This document shows, piece after piece, positions 21,401 through 32,312 of a stretch of DNA of 64,000 bases. The position numbers were made by a program, and so were the translations under genes. Below the pieces are notes generated by a model, which worked only from the letters and a program-made list of their open reading frames with translations, was not told where the DNA came from and did not search any database. Position 1 is the stretch's first letter, and every line of letters begins with the position of its first letter. Origin of the DNA: Dasypus novemcinctus (taxonomy: Eukaryota > Chordata > Mammalia > Cingulata > Dasypodidae); the NCBI RefSeq assembly GCF_030445035.2, contig NC_080680.1, positions 49,551,212 to 49,615,211 on the forward strand. Reading direction: 5' to 3'.

Positions 21401-22405
21401 TACCTCTAGTGACCCACTAGGAAAATCTTTGCTTCCTGTCCCTGCAACCTCAAATTCTGCTGGTCTACAGGTTTTAGTCCCAAAAGTTGGAGTGCTGTCA
21501 CCAGGGAACATAACAATGATTCTATTGAACTGGAAGTTAAAACTGCCACCTAGGGAAGCGGATGTGGCTCAACTGATAGAGAATCCACCTACCATATGGG
21601 AGGTCCATGGTTCAAACCCAGGGCCTCCTGACCTGTGTGGTGAACTGGACCATGCATAGTGCTGATGCATGCAAGGATTGTCATGCCACGCTGGGGTGTT
21701 CCCCGTGTAGGGAGGCCCCCCACACAAGGAGTGTGCCCTGTAAGGAGAGCCACCCCATGCAAAAATAGCACAGCATGCCCAGGAGTGGCACTGCACACAC
21801 AAGAGCTAATGCAGCAAGATCATGCAACAAAAAGAGACACAGATTCTTGGTGCACTGACAAGAATGCAAATGGACACAGAAGAACACACAGCAAATGGAC
21901 ACAGAGAGCCGGCAATGTGGGGTGGGGGGGGGGGGGGGTTGTAGGAGGAGGAAGGGGAGAGATATAATTAAAAAATAAATCATAAAAAACAACAACAAGA
22001 AAACCCCTGACACCTGGTCACTTTGTGCTCCTCTTACCTCTAAATCAACAGTCAAAGAAGGACATTACTATACTGGCTGGGGTGATTTATCCTGACTATC
22101 AAGGGGAAATAGGACTGCATCTACATAATGGGGGTAAAGAAGAGCTTGCCTGGAATACAGGAGATCCTCTGGGGCATCTCCTAGTATTACCATGTCCTAT
22201 GATTAAAGTCAATGGAAAATTGCAACAACCCAATCTAAGCAGGGCTAACAATGGCCCAGAATCTTCAGGAATGAAAGTTTGGGTCACCCAACCAGACAAA
22301 GAACCACGGCCAGCTGAAGTGCTTGCTGAGGGTAATGGAAACATGGAATGGGTAGTGGCAGAAGGTAGTGATAAATATGAATTTCAACCATGTGACCAGT
22401 TATAA
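21400..22405 (+). pseudogene. dUTPase-like domain relic, split by a SINE
   Basis: The left part ends at 21551 (MILLNWKLKLPP in frame) and the right part resumes near 22010 and stays open to 22402. The motif-3-like block reads GVIYPDYQGEIG; the position that is normally Asp is Tyr (22088-22090). The location after integrase fits ERV-L, where the domain is thought to limit uracil incorporation during reverse transcription. The DAS SINE falls between the N-terminal strand and the catalytic part. Confidence 0.75.
21552..21999 (+). mobile_element. Long DAS-type SINE inside the ERV-L relic
   Basis: Starts with a tRNA-like head (A-box-like 'tggctcaactgatag', B box 'ggttcaaaccc' at 21610-21620), then the DAS body, a long G run (21924-21939) and an A-rich tail. 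Flanks 'aaaactgccacct' (21539-21551) and 'aaaacccctgacacct' (22000-22015) look like a decayed target-site duplication. It is one of the more diverged long copies here, so it is probably an older insertion, but younger than the retrovirus. Confidence 0.85.
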
Positions 22406-22745
22406 AAATGAGGACTATAATGGTTAAGAATCATTCTTCCTTGTTTCATGTTGATGATGATTGTACATGTACACAAAACAAATTTCTTTGTCTTCTTCCC
22501 CAAACCTTTCCCTTATCATATAACAAGTTATATCCACTTCATGTCATAATATTTGAGGATGTCAAGCTTCAGAGTGAATATTGCCCAAGAACTCGCACCC
22601 TATTCTGTATGGAATTATTGCATTTCCAGTTGTACACAGAAGAGTTGAACATTGTTAGATGACATATATATATATATGCATGTCTGTTATTGTTTTTACT
22701 TAGAGACTAAGTATGGTTTAAGGTAATGTGTATGGTTGCTGAGTT
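22406..22745 (+). other. ERV-L non-coding segment before the LTR
   Basis: Between the last dUTPase codon and the polypurine tract. It has an 84-codon frame (22408-22662) without any recognisable env feature (no signal peptide plus transmembrane pair). A (TA)n run lies at 22665-22677. Confidence 0.6.
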
Positions 22746-22759
22746 GACAAGGGGTGGGC
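22746..22759 (+). other. Polypurine tract of the ERV-L relic
   Basis: GACAAGGGGTGGGC immediately precedes the TG start of the LTR. This is the expected place for the plus-strand primer in reverse transcription. Confidence 0.65.
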
Positions 22760-23215
22760 TGTGATGGTTAGACTTGTGTCAATTCGGCCAGGTATTGTGC
22801 CCAATTGTTTGGTCAAGCAAGCGTTGGGCTAATTGTAATACAAGGGCATTTATGGACCTTAGTCATCATTGACTTTACTGCCGGGGTAATTCATAGATAG
22901 CTGATTACAATTACATCAATCAGGGAGACTGACATCAGCAATGAGCGACGCTTAACCCAATCATTTGAACGCCTTCAAAGGGGAACTAATTCCAGCATTG
23001 AGAGAGAATTTTCCAGCTTGTCTTTGGACAGCCAATGTCTCTCAGAACTCATCAAGAACCTTTATTCAACTTTCATTGGAGCCCCTGGTTGCAGCCTGCC
23101 TGCAGAACCTGGACTTGTGCATCCCCACGGCTAATTGAGAGACTCTTATAAAATCACATACTATTGAACAGATATTTCTTGTTGATTCTGTTTCCCTAGA
23201 GAGCCCTGACTAACA
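22760..23215 (+). repeat. 3' LTR of the ERV-L relic
   Basis: Begins TGTGATGGTTAG and ends CCCTGACTAACA: TG/CA ends, about 456 bp. A TATAAAA-like box lies at 23148-23155. The 5-bp sequence after it is CCTAG; no partner can be checked because the 5' LTR is missing. Confidence 0.8.
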
Positions 23216-24285
23216 CCTAGACTAACACCTAAACTAGTGCAAAGCATACTAATAGGTGGAACCCTTTCTTGGCTTTTCATCCCGCCCCATGATTTTACTT
23301 TGCCAGCCCAGAGTGAGGAGAGAGACAGAGAAAATCAGGATAAAGTTTGCAGGCTAACTCCTTTGTGATAGCTCTCATGGCTCTTGCTGCCTGGAAAACC
23401 ACATATTACCCTTGGAAATGAACTTCAATTTTCACTTTAAGAACTCTCACATATTCAAAAGAAAGAAGGAAAAAAATAATTGAGCTTAAAATCGAAAGCG
23501 TCATCATCAACAAAACAACTTTCCTCAAAAAGTGCAGCACGAATTAGAAAAAGGTGCCAGTCCCGTTGGTTGGTTTGTCGTAAATGTGTGAGGACTCTGA
23601 GGCTGCTGAAGTGTTTGGCCCAGAGTAGTTAATAATAAAAAAAGAATTTGTTTGTCAACAATTGACCACCATGACCCTTAACCTCCAGCTGCCTAAGGAT
23701 AGCTTTATTGTTCATTAGAAACAAGCCCATGCAGTTGCTTGGTGTGGATTAAGTTGTGATGGATGACCCTCCTTTCTGCTCTCAGTTGCTAAGTGAATTG
23801 ACTAATGGTCATGAGTTAGACCCACTTGATGTGGGCTTTAGCTGGGCAAATCCCATGCAGTGTGAGAGATGCAAACTTAGCCATGCATGCAACAGGAAAA
23901 GGAGAAGGAAATTGGTTAAATGGTTGGAGAAGTTTGTAGTCCTGTGTGCAGCTTGGGAAGTGAGTCCTGAGAAAACCTCTAAAAAAGTGTACATTATAGC
24001 ATCAACAGGGAAGAGAGAGGGGAAAACATGCTACTTAAAAATCATAACTTTCATCTAAGTAGAGTGGACCTTGTCCACTCTTTGGATGCTGAAAGAGTAG
24101 ATGATCTGTGTACCTTGGAAGTTTTCAGCTGTAAAGGTAGCTCTGAAGGCGACTTTGCTAGTGAATCAGTAGTTCTTAATCCTGAAATGCTTTAAAACAT
24201 GATAAGGCTCAGATCCTACCATCGGCAATTCTGATTTAATACATGTGGGGCATGCTGGACTGGTTTTACTCAGAACTAGAGCAGA
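23216..24285. other. Unassigned DNA; possible conserved block at 23480-23740
   Basis: No named repeat is seen. 23490-23600 contains several CpGs in otherwise CpG-poor DNA ('atcgaaagcgtcatc', 'gcacgaat', 'cccgttgg', 'tcgtaaatg'). A 100-codon frame (23756-24058) has no recognisable domain and I do not call it. Confidence 0.4.
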
Positions 24286-24440
24286 GGTATTCCAACATTA
24301 TTTTGTATAAGGACCTCTTGGGGGGGCTTTTATAGAATGTGTATTCCTGGATCTAATTCACAGATTTTGATTTAGTAAAGGAGAACATGTAGGAATTCAC
24401 ATTTTAAATAAGCAGCCCTTGCCTACCCCAGGAAATGTAG
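24286..24440 (+). repeat. MER5-type hAT MITE fragment
   Basis: 'ataaggacctcttgggggggc', 'gtattcctggatctaattcac', 'gattttgatttagtaaagg' and 'ggaattcacattttaaataag' follow the order of MER5A. Ends and target-site duplication are not clear. Confidence 0.6.
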
Positions 24441-24818
24441 AGATATCCTAGAGAGAATATTATACTTAGCACACAACATGAGTCAGGGCTCATGCTAATG
24501 CTATCTTGATTTTAAGGGGACAGGGTAATGACAACTAACATCTAATTACACCAAAACTACCATCACCTAGAACTGCTTTTCTTTAATACTAATTTCTTTT
24601 TTCTTCATCTGCATAAAACTGTCTTCTGATGATGGGTTTAGTAACAAGTTAATGGAATTAGTCCATATTATCAGAATTTGCACTAATGCTGCTTTCAATA
24701 TGGATAAAAGAGATTAAAAGAATAAAATTCTATACAGAAATAGATACGGATAGATGATTGATTGATAGATATAGAATTATGTGACAAGCTTCAAGGATTG
24801 TTTGAGAGTAGTTCTTTG

Positions 24819-26058
24819 TTTTTGTTTTGTTTTCAATATATTTTTATTTATATTTAAAAAATAGATTACATAAAAGGTTACATAAAAAATTATAAGGGAT
24901 TCTCATATGCTCCACTCCCCACACCTCCCACTTTTCCCCACATTAACAACTTCTTTCATTAGTGTGGTACATTCATTGCAATTGATGAACACATTTTGGA
25001 GCATTGCCACTAAGCATGGATTGTAGTTTACACTCTCTCCCACTCAATTTTGTAGGGTATGGCAGGATGTATAATGGCCTGTATCTGTCATTACAATGTC
25101 ATTCAGGAAAATTCCAGGTTCTGAAAGTGCCCCCATATTGCATCTCTTTTTCCCTCTCCCTGACTTGAGCACCTTCAGTTGCCACTGTCTTTACATCAAT
25201 GATATAATTTCTTCCATTGCTAGAATCACAGTCAGTCTATAGTTGGATAATTCCACTCTAGTCCATATTTTATTCTCCAATCCTGAGGATTCTGGGATGG
25301 TGATGCCCACTCCACCTCTAATTGAGAGGGGTTTGATCCCATGTGGCTGATGGATGGGACTCTCTTCCTTGCAGTTGTAGACTCTCTTGGTTCCTTGGTG
25401 TGGTGGTTGCCATCCTTACCTCCTTGTTAGTTGTCCTGGTGAGTCTAATGAACTGGAGAGTAGGTGTTGCAGCTCCGCTGAGGCTCAGGGCCCAACTGGC
25501 ACATGGACAACACAGAGATTCAAGTCTCTTGGACATACACCTACCAACTCCAGTGCCAACTGTATAGGTTCAATAAAAGGGACAGAAGAGCCATTTGTAA
25601 GAAGTCATATCTGAGTCCAACTCTGTCACACTCGGGAGCACAAACTCAAAAGCAGGGCTCACTGGCAAGGCACCAAACTCCAGAACTATCTGCCATGACC
25701 TTAGGACCTGGGTGTCTCTGGAGCCCACAGGAGCCCCATTATTTGGGGTAGTATCTACTTTGGCTGTCTATGAGGTCCTACTGAGATGTGCATAAGCTTT
25801 ATCTCTCTGATGACCTCCCAACTCATTTTAAACTCTGTTAGCCATACAAACTCATTTGTCTTTACCATTTCTCCCTTTTATTCAAGGTCTTTTTCAAGTT
25901 GCATTACAGCAGGTGCTTGGTGGTAATCCCTCGGTATCAGGGTGGCTCATCCCTGGGAGTCGTGTCCCATTCTGTAGGGAAGGTAATGCATTTATATGCT
26001 ACGTTTGGCTTAGAGAGAGGCCACATTTGAGCAACATGGAGGCTCTCAGGTGGTAACT
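24819..26058 (-). mobile_element. Family X retroposon with perfect 15-bp target-site duplication
   Basis: Flanked by GAGAGTAGTTCTTTG at 24804-24818 and 26059-26073, identical at all 15 positions. The left side is T-rich (reversed 3' tail), so the element is antisense. It covers the same landmarks as 5135-6480 and ends at the '...caacatggaggctctcaggtggtaact' block. At 1,240 bp it has open frames only up to 82 codons. The perfect duplication fixes both boundaries and shows L1-type target-primed insertion. Confidence 0.9.
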
Positions 26059-26239
26059 GAGAGTAGTTCTTTGGAATGATCTCTCCATGTTACTGGTTTA
26101 TCCACTTGAGGCTCTGCCACAGGTTAGAAGTGATGTCATCCCAGCCTTAGAGGAAACCGTGGTACTAATAGGCAATGGTATATGATGCAAAAACAAATAT
26201 CCACAGTAATATGTTATAACAGTCACCAAAGCTGTGGGG

Positions 26240-26490
26240 GGAAAATCCATGGAAGACAAAGGAAGGAGTGGTCAGGGAAGATTTTAAAAAGAGAGGACTT
26301 TGTAAACTGGATTTTGAAAGACGAATATCAATTTTCTAGGTGAAGAAGCAGAGAAGGAAAGGTGGTGCCAGTGGAGATGGGAGATTGGGCAGCATTCAAG
26401 GGACATTGATGAATTAAAAAGGATAAGTCTGGCAAAATTTTGCATGTGGGTTCAAATTTTGGAACAAGTTCAGAATGACTTCTACAGAGA
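26240..26490 (-). repeat. L2 LINE fragment
   Basis: Antisense L2-like: 'ggtcagggaagattttaaaaag', 'actttgtaaactggattttg', 'aaggtggtgccagtggagatgg'. Diverged. Confidence 0.5.
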
Positions 26491-27479
26491 AATATATTTT
26501 TGTCGGATATTGATTTTAAATACAAGTAATCCTATGTAGTTAGGTCAGTAGAGAGAGTGCCTATTTAAGGAGGGGATATAATTGGCTTTTTTAAAGTCCT
26601 TCCCATCTCTAAAATCCTGTACCACTGTAGAACTTGAAAGTCAATGAAATGAACAGAATTAAATACCTAAGATAGGCCAAAAGAAGTACACAAAAGAAGA
26701 CTATTTTTTTCCTTGCATTAACATTGAATATTTCCTGAACAAAGGGAAATTCGAGAAATAGGAAAAAGTTGTGTGAATAATTCCATTTCAACCAGAATGG
26801 ATTAATGAAGCATTTATCACTGCTTCCTCTTGAAAGACTTTGAAAATGACCATAATAAAATAAAAGAGTAAAAGCCCACAAAGACAAAAGAGACTAAAAA
26901 GGAGATGATGACAGAAAAAAGATGTCAATGAAGTAAAGGGGATGGAAAGTAGGTGGGCCAGTGGTAACTGAACAAAGTAGAGAAAACTGAAGCTTAGGCC
27001 TGCAGAGTGGAAAGAGAATAAGATAGAAGCCAGTTCATGCCCCAGGACTTTAGAAATGCTCAAAAACAATGATCTTCAGAAATCTCTGAAGGCTGGAGTG
27101 AGAGGTAGTACTGAAAACAAGATTTGTTATAGGTGTGTAGGGGAGGTGAGAAACCTGACTCCACTTTTCTGTTCTTGGTACTTCCTTAACTTGACAAAAC
27201 ACAGAGGATTAATCTTAGGAGAAAATGATCCAGGGAAATTTCAACTTTGTCTCCAACCAGAGATACTCCCGTAAGCACAGCTGGGGACAAGGGGGACCAC
27301 GAAACAAAACCACCATACATACCACCCTCCTTCCCTTTTCTCCCCCTCAGATTCCAGAATGCTGCAACAGTCCTGGCTTATTCCTCATTTCTGTCCCCCT
27401 TCTCCACCCTTCCCACCCTTTGACCTTGCATAGCCAGGCAGGAGATTAGAGAATTTCTCTCTGGGAAAACTGTCTGTTT
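26491..27479. other. Unassigned AT-rich DNA
   Basis: No exon, RNA gene or named repeat can be supported. Frames of 92-93 codons on the minus strand overlap each other and have low-complexity Phe/Leu/Ser composition. Confidence 0.45.
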
Positions 27480-28620
27480 AAAAGGAAAAGATGTACAGAT
27501 ACCTAAAACTAAGTCCCTTGAGGAAACCTGCTTAGCATTTTAACATACTCAGTGGCATTTGCTAAGATTGTCAGTGCCTCACTCTTAAATACAATCAGGG
27601 AGCAAGTGTCACCAGACTTTTGAAGACAACATCTAGCTTAAACAACATAAACCAATATAAAAATAAGTAAAATAAAAAAGCTAGGAGAAAACAGAGAAAA
27701 TGAAGGGAACAGAAAAAAAGCCATCCTCAAAAAACTATCATTAATATAAATGGAAAGACAAGAAAATACACAGTCGAAGAAAATAAAAAAGTACTAATTA
27801 AAAAGGAAAACTCAGAAAAAAATTCACAGATAGTAAATTGAATGATAAGGAAATAGAACTCACCATAATATCAACCTAAGTTTTACAAAGGGATTAGAAA
27901 TATTGAGGGAAATGTTAAAAGGCATTGATGAGATCCAACATCTGTCTAATAAGTGACTCAGAAGAAGAGATAAAAGAAGATGGACAAGAAGAGATAAAGG
28001 AACTGCTCCCTGAGCTGAAGAGACTCCCATGTCTTCAAATGAAAATGGTTCATCAAGAAGGAATATATACATATAGTCTCACTTTTCTCTTTCTCTATAT
28101 ATAAAATTTATAATTTCTTTTCAGAACTAAATGAATAAAGAAAAAAGTCAGCATACTTCCAGTGAGAATGAAGAAGGGACCTACCAAAAGATAGAGGAAA
28201 TAAAAAGGGCAGGGGAGGAGGGGAGGTAAGGAGTGAGCAAGCATCAAACATCACATCTATACTGCAGGAACCTAGAAGAAAATAAATCAATGTATAAACA
28301 CTCTGAAGACATGGATTTTGGAGCTAGTATTCAGTATTATTCAAAAAAGAATAAAAATTCAGGCATCAGCCGTATTCAGAAAAATATAAGACTCATGTGT
28401 CCTTTGCTAAAAAAATACTTTAAAGTGCTTTCTATTAAAATAAAAGATGAATCCATGAAAAGAAAACATATTTAATAAGAAAAGAGTACTGAACAAAAGA
28501 AATTCAGTAAAATAGATAGTTAAATCCAAATAATTGCTTATTATGATGCTGTGGTACTTAAGGATGCTTGCAAGAAAAGGATTTTAAAATAGGAGAGAAA
28601 AATATTTTTTAAAGTCTTAT
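27480..28620 (+). repeat. Old L1 (L1M) 5' region fragment
   Basis: A-rich sense strand with the layout of L1 DNA upstream of and into ORF1: 'gaaaacagagaaaatgaaggg' (27687), 'aactgctccctgagctgaagag' (28001), 'cccatgtcttcaaatgaaaatgg' (28026), then a region resembling decayed ORF1 flank (28210-28450). No frame above 80 codons. Confidence 0.5.
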
Positions 28621-30859
28621 TTTTATTCTGAATTAAAATGAAGAGTGTGGAACATGGAACATTTCCCAAAATGATGTTCCCTGAAGAATAAGTTTGCTGC
28701 AAAAGTAGGCTTCTGTGAGGGGGGAAATTTGGAAAATGCTGTATACTAGAACTTTCTCTGGAAGATTCACGTGCACTGGTAAAATAAGGTTATAAGAAAG
28801 ACTTCATTGAAGTCACCCATTTAATTTTGTATAAACTAGAGCTTCTAAAACACAATTGAGCATCTATTAATACATTCAGAGTAACTTTGTATTTATTTGT
28901 TTAGAATATCAATTTGGAAAAATTCTGAATGGAAAATAATTGAAGAGAGAATTGAAGGGACAGAATACTTTCATTTGGGGAACCTTTTGAAATGATGTAG
29001 CATGATTTTGTATTGGGCCAAATTGACATGGATTCAACAGAAATTCTCAGCTGCCTGAAAGTAGGGTGTGGGAAAGTAGAAGATGGAAGTACCCCAGTAT
29101 TGCTAATAGGAAGAATAGTAATCAAGAGGGTGGGGGATTCTTGAAAGCTGGTGAGACCATTGTTGATATGACCAATCAAAATTCAATTTGCATCAGGTTT
29201 TAAATAAAACTAAAAAGTGTTGGGCTAATTCTGGGATCTGGTGAGCTTATTTGGATGAACAATTGGATATCAAGGAAGCAAGGGGAAGATCCAGTGGGAA
29301 TAAGTATTTCAGATTTTCAGACCCTTACCTGGAGCAATTTGTGTGATAATGGAGAAGTCCATCATGTTGACTTCTCAAATAGAGTGTGTTTGAAGGTTGT
29401 TGGAGCTGGGGACTTTAAGGATCCATAAAATCAGATGGTAAGAGAGGGTCACCAACCTAGTCTGTGATGCTACTGATGAGGTTGACTGGAGATGTAAGGA
29501 CTAGGAGGACTGTTAAGCCAGAGGCTGGAGTCTTAGAAAGTAACTGGCATATGGAGGAGGAGAGGTATGTGGTTCCATGTAAAAGAGGGAAGTGGAGAGC
29601 AAAGACTATATCAAAAGTATGGGAGAAGTAGCAGTCTCCATTAATTTGGTCTTGTGGAAAGTGCTGACAGTAGCATGTTTTCAGTGTCATAAATAGTTTG
29701 ATAGTATTTGGAATAAAAAATACGTATTTCAAAACCAGAAGAAGCTTAGTGCGCTCATGTATTAGGTTGAGCCATGTGAAATGCCGATATCATATAGAGC
29801 TTTCAGGACCTCCTCAATTTCCCCACCATTAGAGAAAAGAAGGTTTTAGGGATATTTTATATATTTTCACTATGTTATTTAAGATAACTGATGAACCCAG
29901 TCTTCTTAAATCTTTTAAATTATTTTCATACTGAGATTATTGACATTTTATGAATCTTTATCTTTTGAGAATTTTATAGGCTATGAATCACCTTCTGAGA
30001 AGAATAGATAGATATATGCATAAATACAATTTTCATTCTGTGTCAGGAATTCATGAACTACTTGGTATCAACCCATGGACCTCCTAGGGTTCAGAATCAC
30101 TTAGCCCAACCCTGTCACATGGTAGATTTCATAGCTGTTTCTTTATGCTCCACAACATGTAGATAATGTGTGCTGCGATAAACCCATTACTCTACAGCCC
30201 AGCCCTATCTCCTGATTCACTGAAACTCTACCTCCATCCAAATCCCTTACTCTGACTGGAAGGTTAAGAGAAGATGACATAGTCTCCTAGTCCTTGAAAA
30301 GAAATAAATCAATCTATCCTATTAATGAGAACATTTTGACATATCTACTTTGGTTTGGAAATTCTTGAAGTAGGGATAAGCAATAAAACTTCCAGTTTTT
30401 AAAAAGATCACCAAGTGTCATCAACAAGTTCTTTCAGCCTGTCTGTGAACCTCAATGCATCTTTGAGCCCCATTTGTGGAGGATGGAGCAGAATGGGGTG
30501 AAGTTCTGATATGATTGTGGGATGAAAAAAACACTAGAGTCCTAAAACACATTAATTATAATAGAACAGAGTGATTTTACATTTTGACATGGCTGTGGTG
30601 TCTCAGCTCAGGTTAGCTGTGGTGGGAGTGGTGGTGGAGAAAAGTGGTATATTGGGTGTGTAAAGAATGTTTCTGGGGTGAGTGTCTTACAGAGCAGTCC
30701 TTTGCAAACGGGTTTCAGGCTCAAGACTTGAACTGGCACTAGGGAAAAGGTTAATTTGTAAATAGACAAATTTTGAGACCATTTCCAGTTTAAGGTACAA
30801 TGGATCAAATTAATGGACAGCCTTTGTGTAGTAGGATATCGATGTTTGTGTCAGACTTT
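28621..30859. other. Unassigned DNA, no recognised gene
   Basis: About 2.2 kb of AT-rich sequence. Very old repeat pieces may be present, but none could be named. Minus-strand frames of 91-92 codons (28901-29179 and 29457-29732) have no visible domain, signal or conserved partner. Confidence 0.45.
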
Positions 30860-31235
30860 ACTCTTTTTCACTGATATGTTGTTTCCCTCTGCTTCCAGGC
30901 ACAATAGAGGACCAAACTTCTCCACCCACTGGAAGGTAGTTGAGGGCTGTTGGTTTTCTTTGGCCAATGAAATGTGAATGAAATAAAATTTAAGAGCCAC
31001 TGTATGATTCTCCATCCCCCTTCCGTCTGCTGACCAATAAAAGTCCGGATGATGAATCTCAGACTGCTTTGGTCCTGTGTGAGGATGACATGGAACAGAG
31101 ATTCCTGCCAATCTGCCATGAATTCATAGCCTGGCAAGAAAAACACCTTTTTTTGTTGTTGTTGTTATTAAGATTTGGAGTTATTTTTACTTCAGCATAA
31201 TCGAGCCTGTTATGTCTGATATTAGTATCTACTAA
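30860..31235 (+). repeat. Ancient mammal-wide LTR-like repeat
   Basis: 'ttggccaatgaaatgtgaatg', 'gtcctgtgtgaggatgacatgg', then 'acctttttttgttgttg' and 'cttcagcataatcgagcctg' give the typical end of an old LTR. The complement of the same family appears at 59157-59530. Confidence 0.5.
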
Positions 31236-31920
31236 ATTTATAAAACTTTTATTTAAACAATGAAAACAGATTAATGAGCTAGTGAATAGATGGGACAGCT
31301 TAGAAAGGGCAATTAGTAGTTTTTATTTTGAATGGCTGGACTGGCCCTACAGAGGAGCGTCTCAGCCAGTTTTTCTGGGTTTCTTGGCTATCCTGCAAAG
31401 CAACTATGTGTGTGCAAACTTATCCACAGTGATGATGCCCTAGAGAATCCACAGTGGCTGGACTGGCCCATCTTCCCAGGCAAATAAACACCATTTGCTT
31501 CTTTTCCCCTTTCATTTACTCTGAAAGCTGGAGAGCACTCGAGTCATTCAGTTTCCTCTACAGGAACAGTGTGACAATGATCCCATTGTTCTCTGGAGGC
31601 TCTATGTCATGGTTAAGTCACTTGAAGCTGTTTAATAATCTGTGCAGTTCTTGTTGGGTTGAGAAGTCCCAGAGCCACTTCCTCTTGCATTATGCTCTAC
31701 CTTCCCTCATTTTTTCCAAGCAGAAGAGGCTTTCAGGATCCTTATGAAGTGTATCTATCACAAGTTGAGAAAGAGGTAGAGAAAAGTACTTTCACCATTA
31801 GCAGCCACAAATTGAACACATTTCAATAAGGACAAATAGTGAAGAGCTAATTCTTAGATACTAACACTTCAGTGTCACATTCTAATTTGACAAAAGATGA
31901 TATATAGATAGAGAAGTAAA
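31236..31920. other. Unassigned DNA
   Basis: Contains a frame of 97 codons (31454-31747) with no recognised domain. The phrase 'ggctggactggccc' occurs twice (31333-31346, 31457-31470), a small direct repeat. Nothing else is supported. Confidence 0.4.
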
Positions 31921-31924
31921 ATGT

Positions 31925-32115
31925 TGTCATGAGAAAAACCTTGGATATGGAATAAAGATCTTGGTTCAAAAGCAGTCTCCACCATTTACTAGCATTATGG
32001 CCATATTTAATCTAAGTTTCAGGTTCTTCCCCAGTACAAATAGGGTGTAGTGATACCGACCTTCTATAATTATGAAGATTTATTTCACATAATTGGCTCT
32101 CATTCAATGTTTGTT
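31925..32115 (+). repeat. MIR SINE, most of the element
   Basis: 'ccttggatatggaataaagatcttggttc', 'ccaccatttactagcattatgg', 'ctaagtttcaggttcttcccc', 'aaatagggtgtagtgatacc' follow the MIR order in sense. Confidence 0.7.
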
Positions 32116-32312
32116 TCATTTTCTTTCTTTCATATTTGGTGGGTAAACATTATTATAATATCAGTATCCAGACTTCTCCAGTCCTCAGGGGCCCCATTTC
32201 CCTTTAAGGTCCAATTAGCAATAGTTTGAATTTCCATCCTACCTAATCCCAGAAGTTTAGTCTTTTACCTGATTCTACTTCCCAGATTTTTCCAAGAATC
32301 TCTAAGGGATGT

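Larger units (their letters stand above)
18726..23215 (+). mobile_element. ERV-L-type endogenous retrovirus relic, 5'-truncated
   Basis: Order along the plus strand: RT, RNase H, integrase, a dUTPase-like domain, a non-coding gap and a 3' LTR. A dUTPase after integrase and the lack of any env-like frame are hallmarks of class III ERV-L elements. No 5' LTR, gag or recognisable protease is present; the relic begins beside an L2 fragment, so the 5' part was probably lost by deletion. A DAS SINE (21552-21999) interrupts it. Stops and frame changes occur throughout and key active-site residues are altered, so it is inactive. Confidence 0.85.

Noticed and set aside
22408-22662. Possible env of the endogenous retrovirus
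   Set aside because: 84 codons without a signal peptide, cleavage site or membrane anchor; ERV-L elements typically lack env.
23756-24058. 100-codon plus-strand frame as a small gene
   Set aside because: No known domain, no supporting promoter, splice or conservation evidence; a stop-free stretch of this size is expected by chance on 64 kb.
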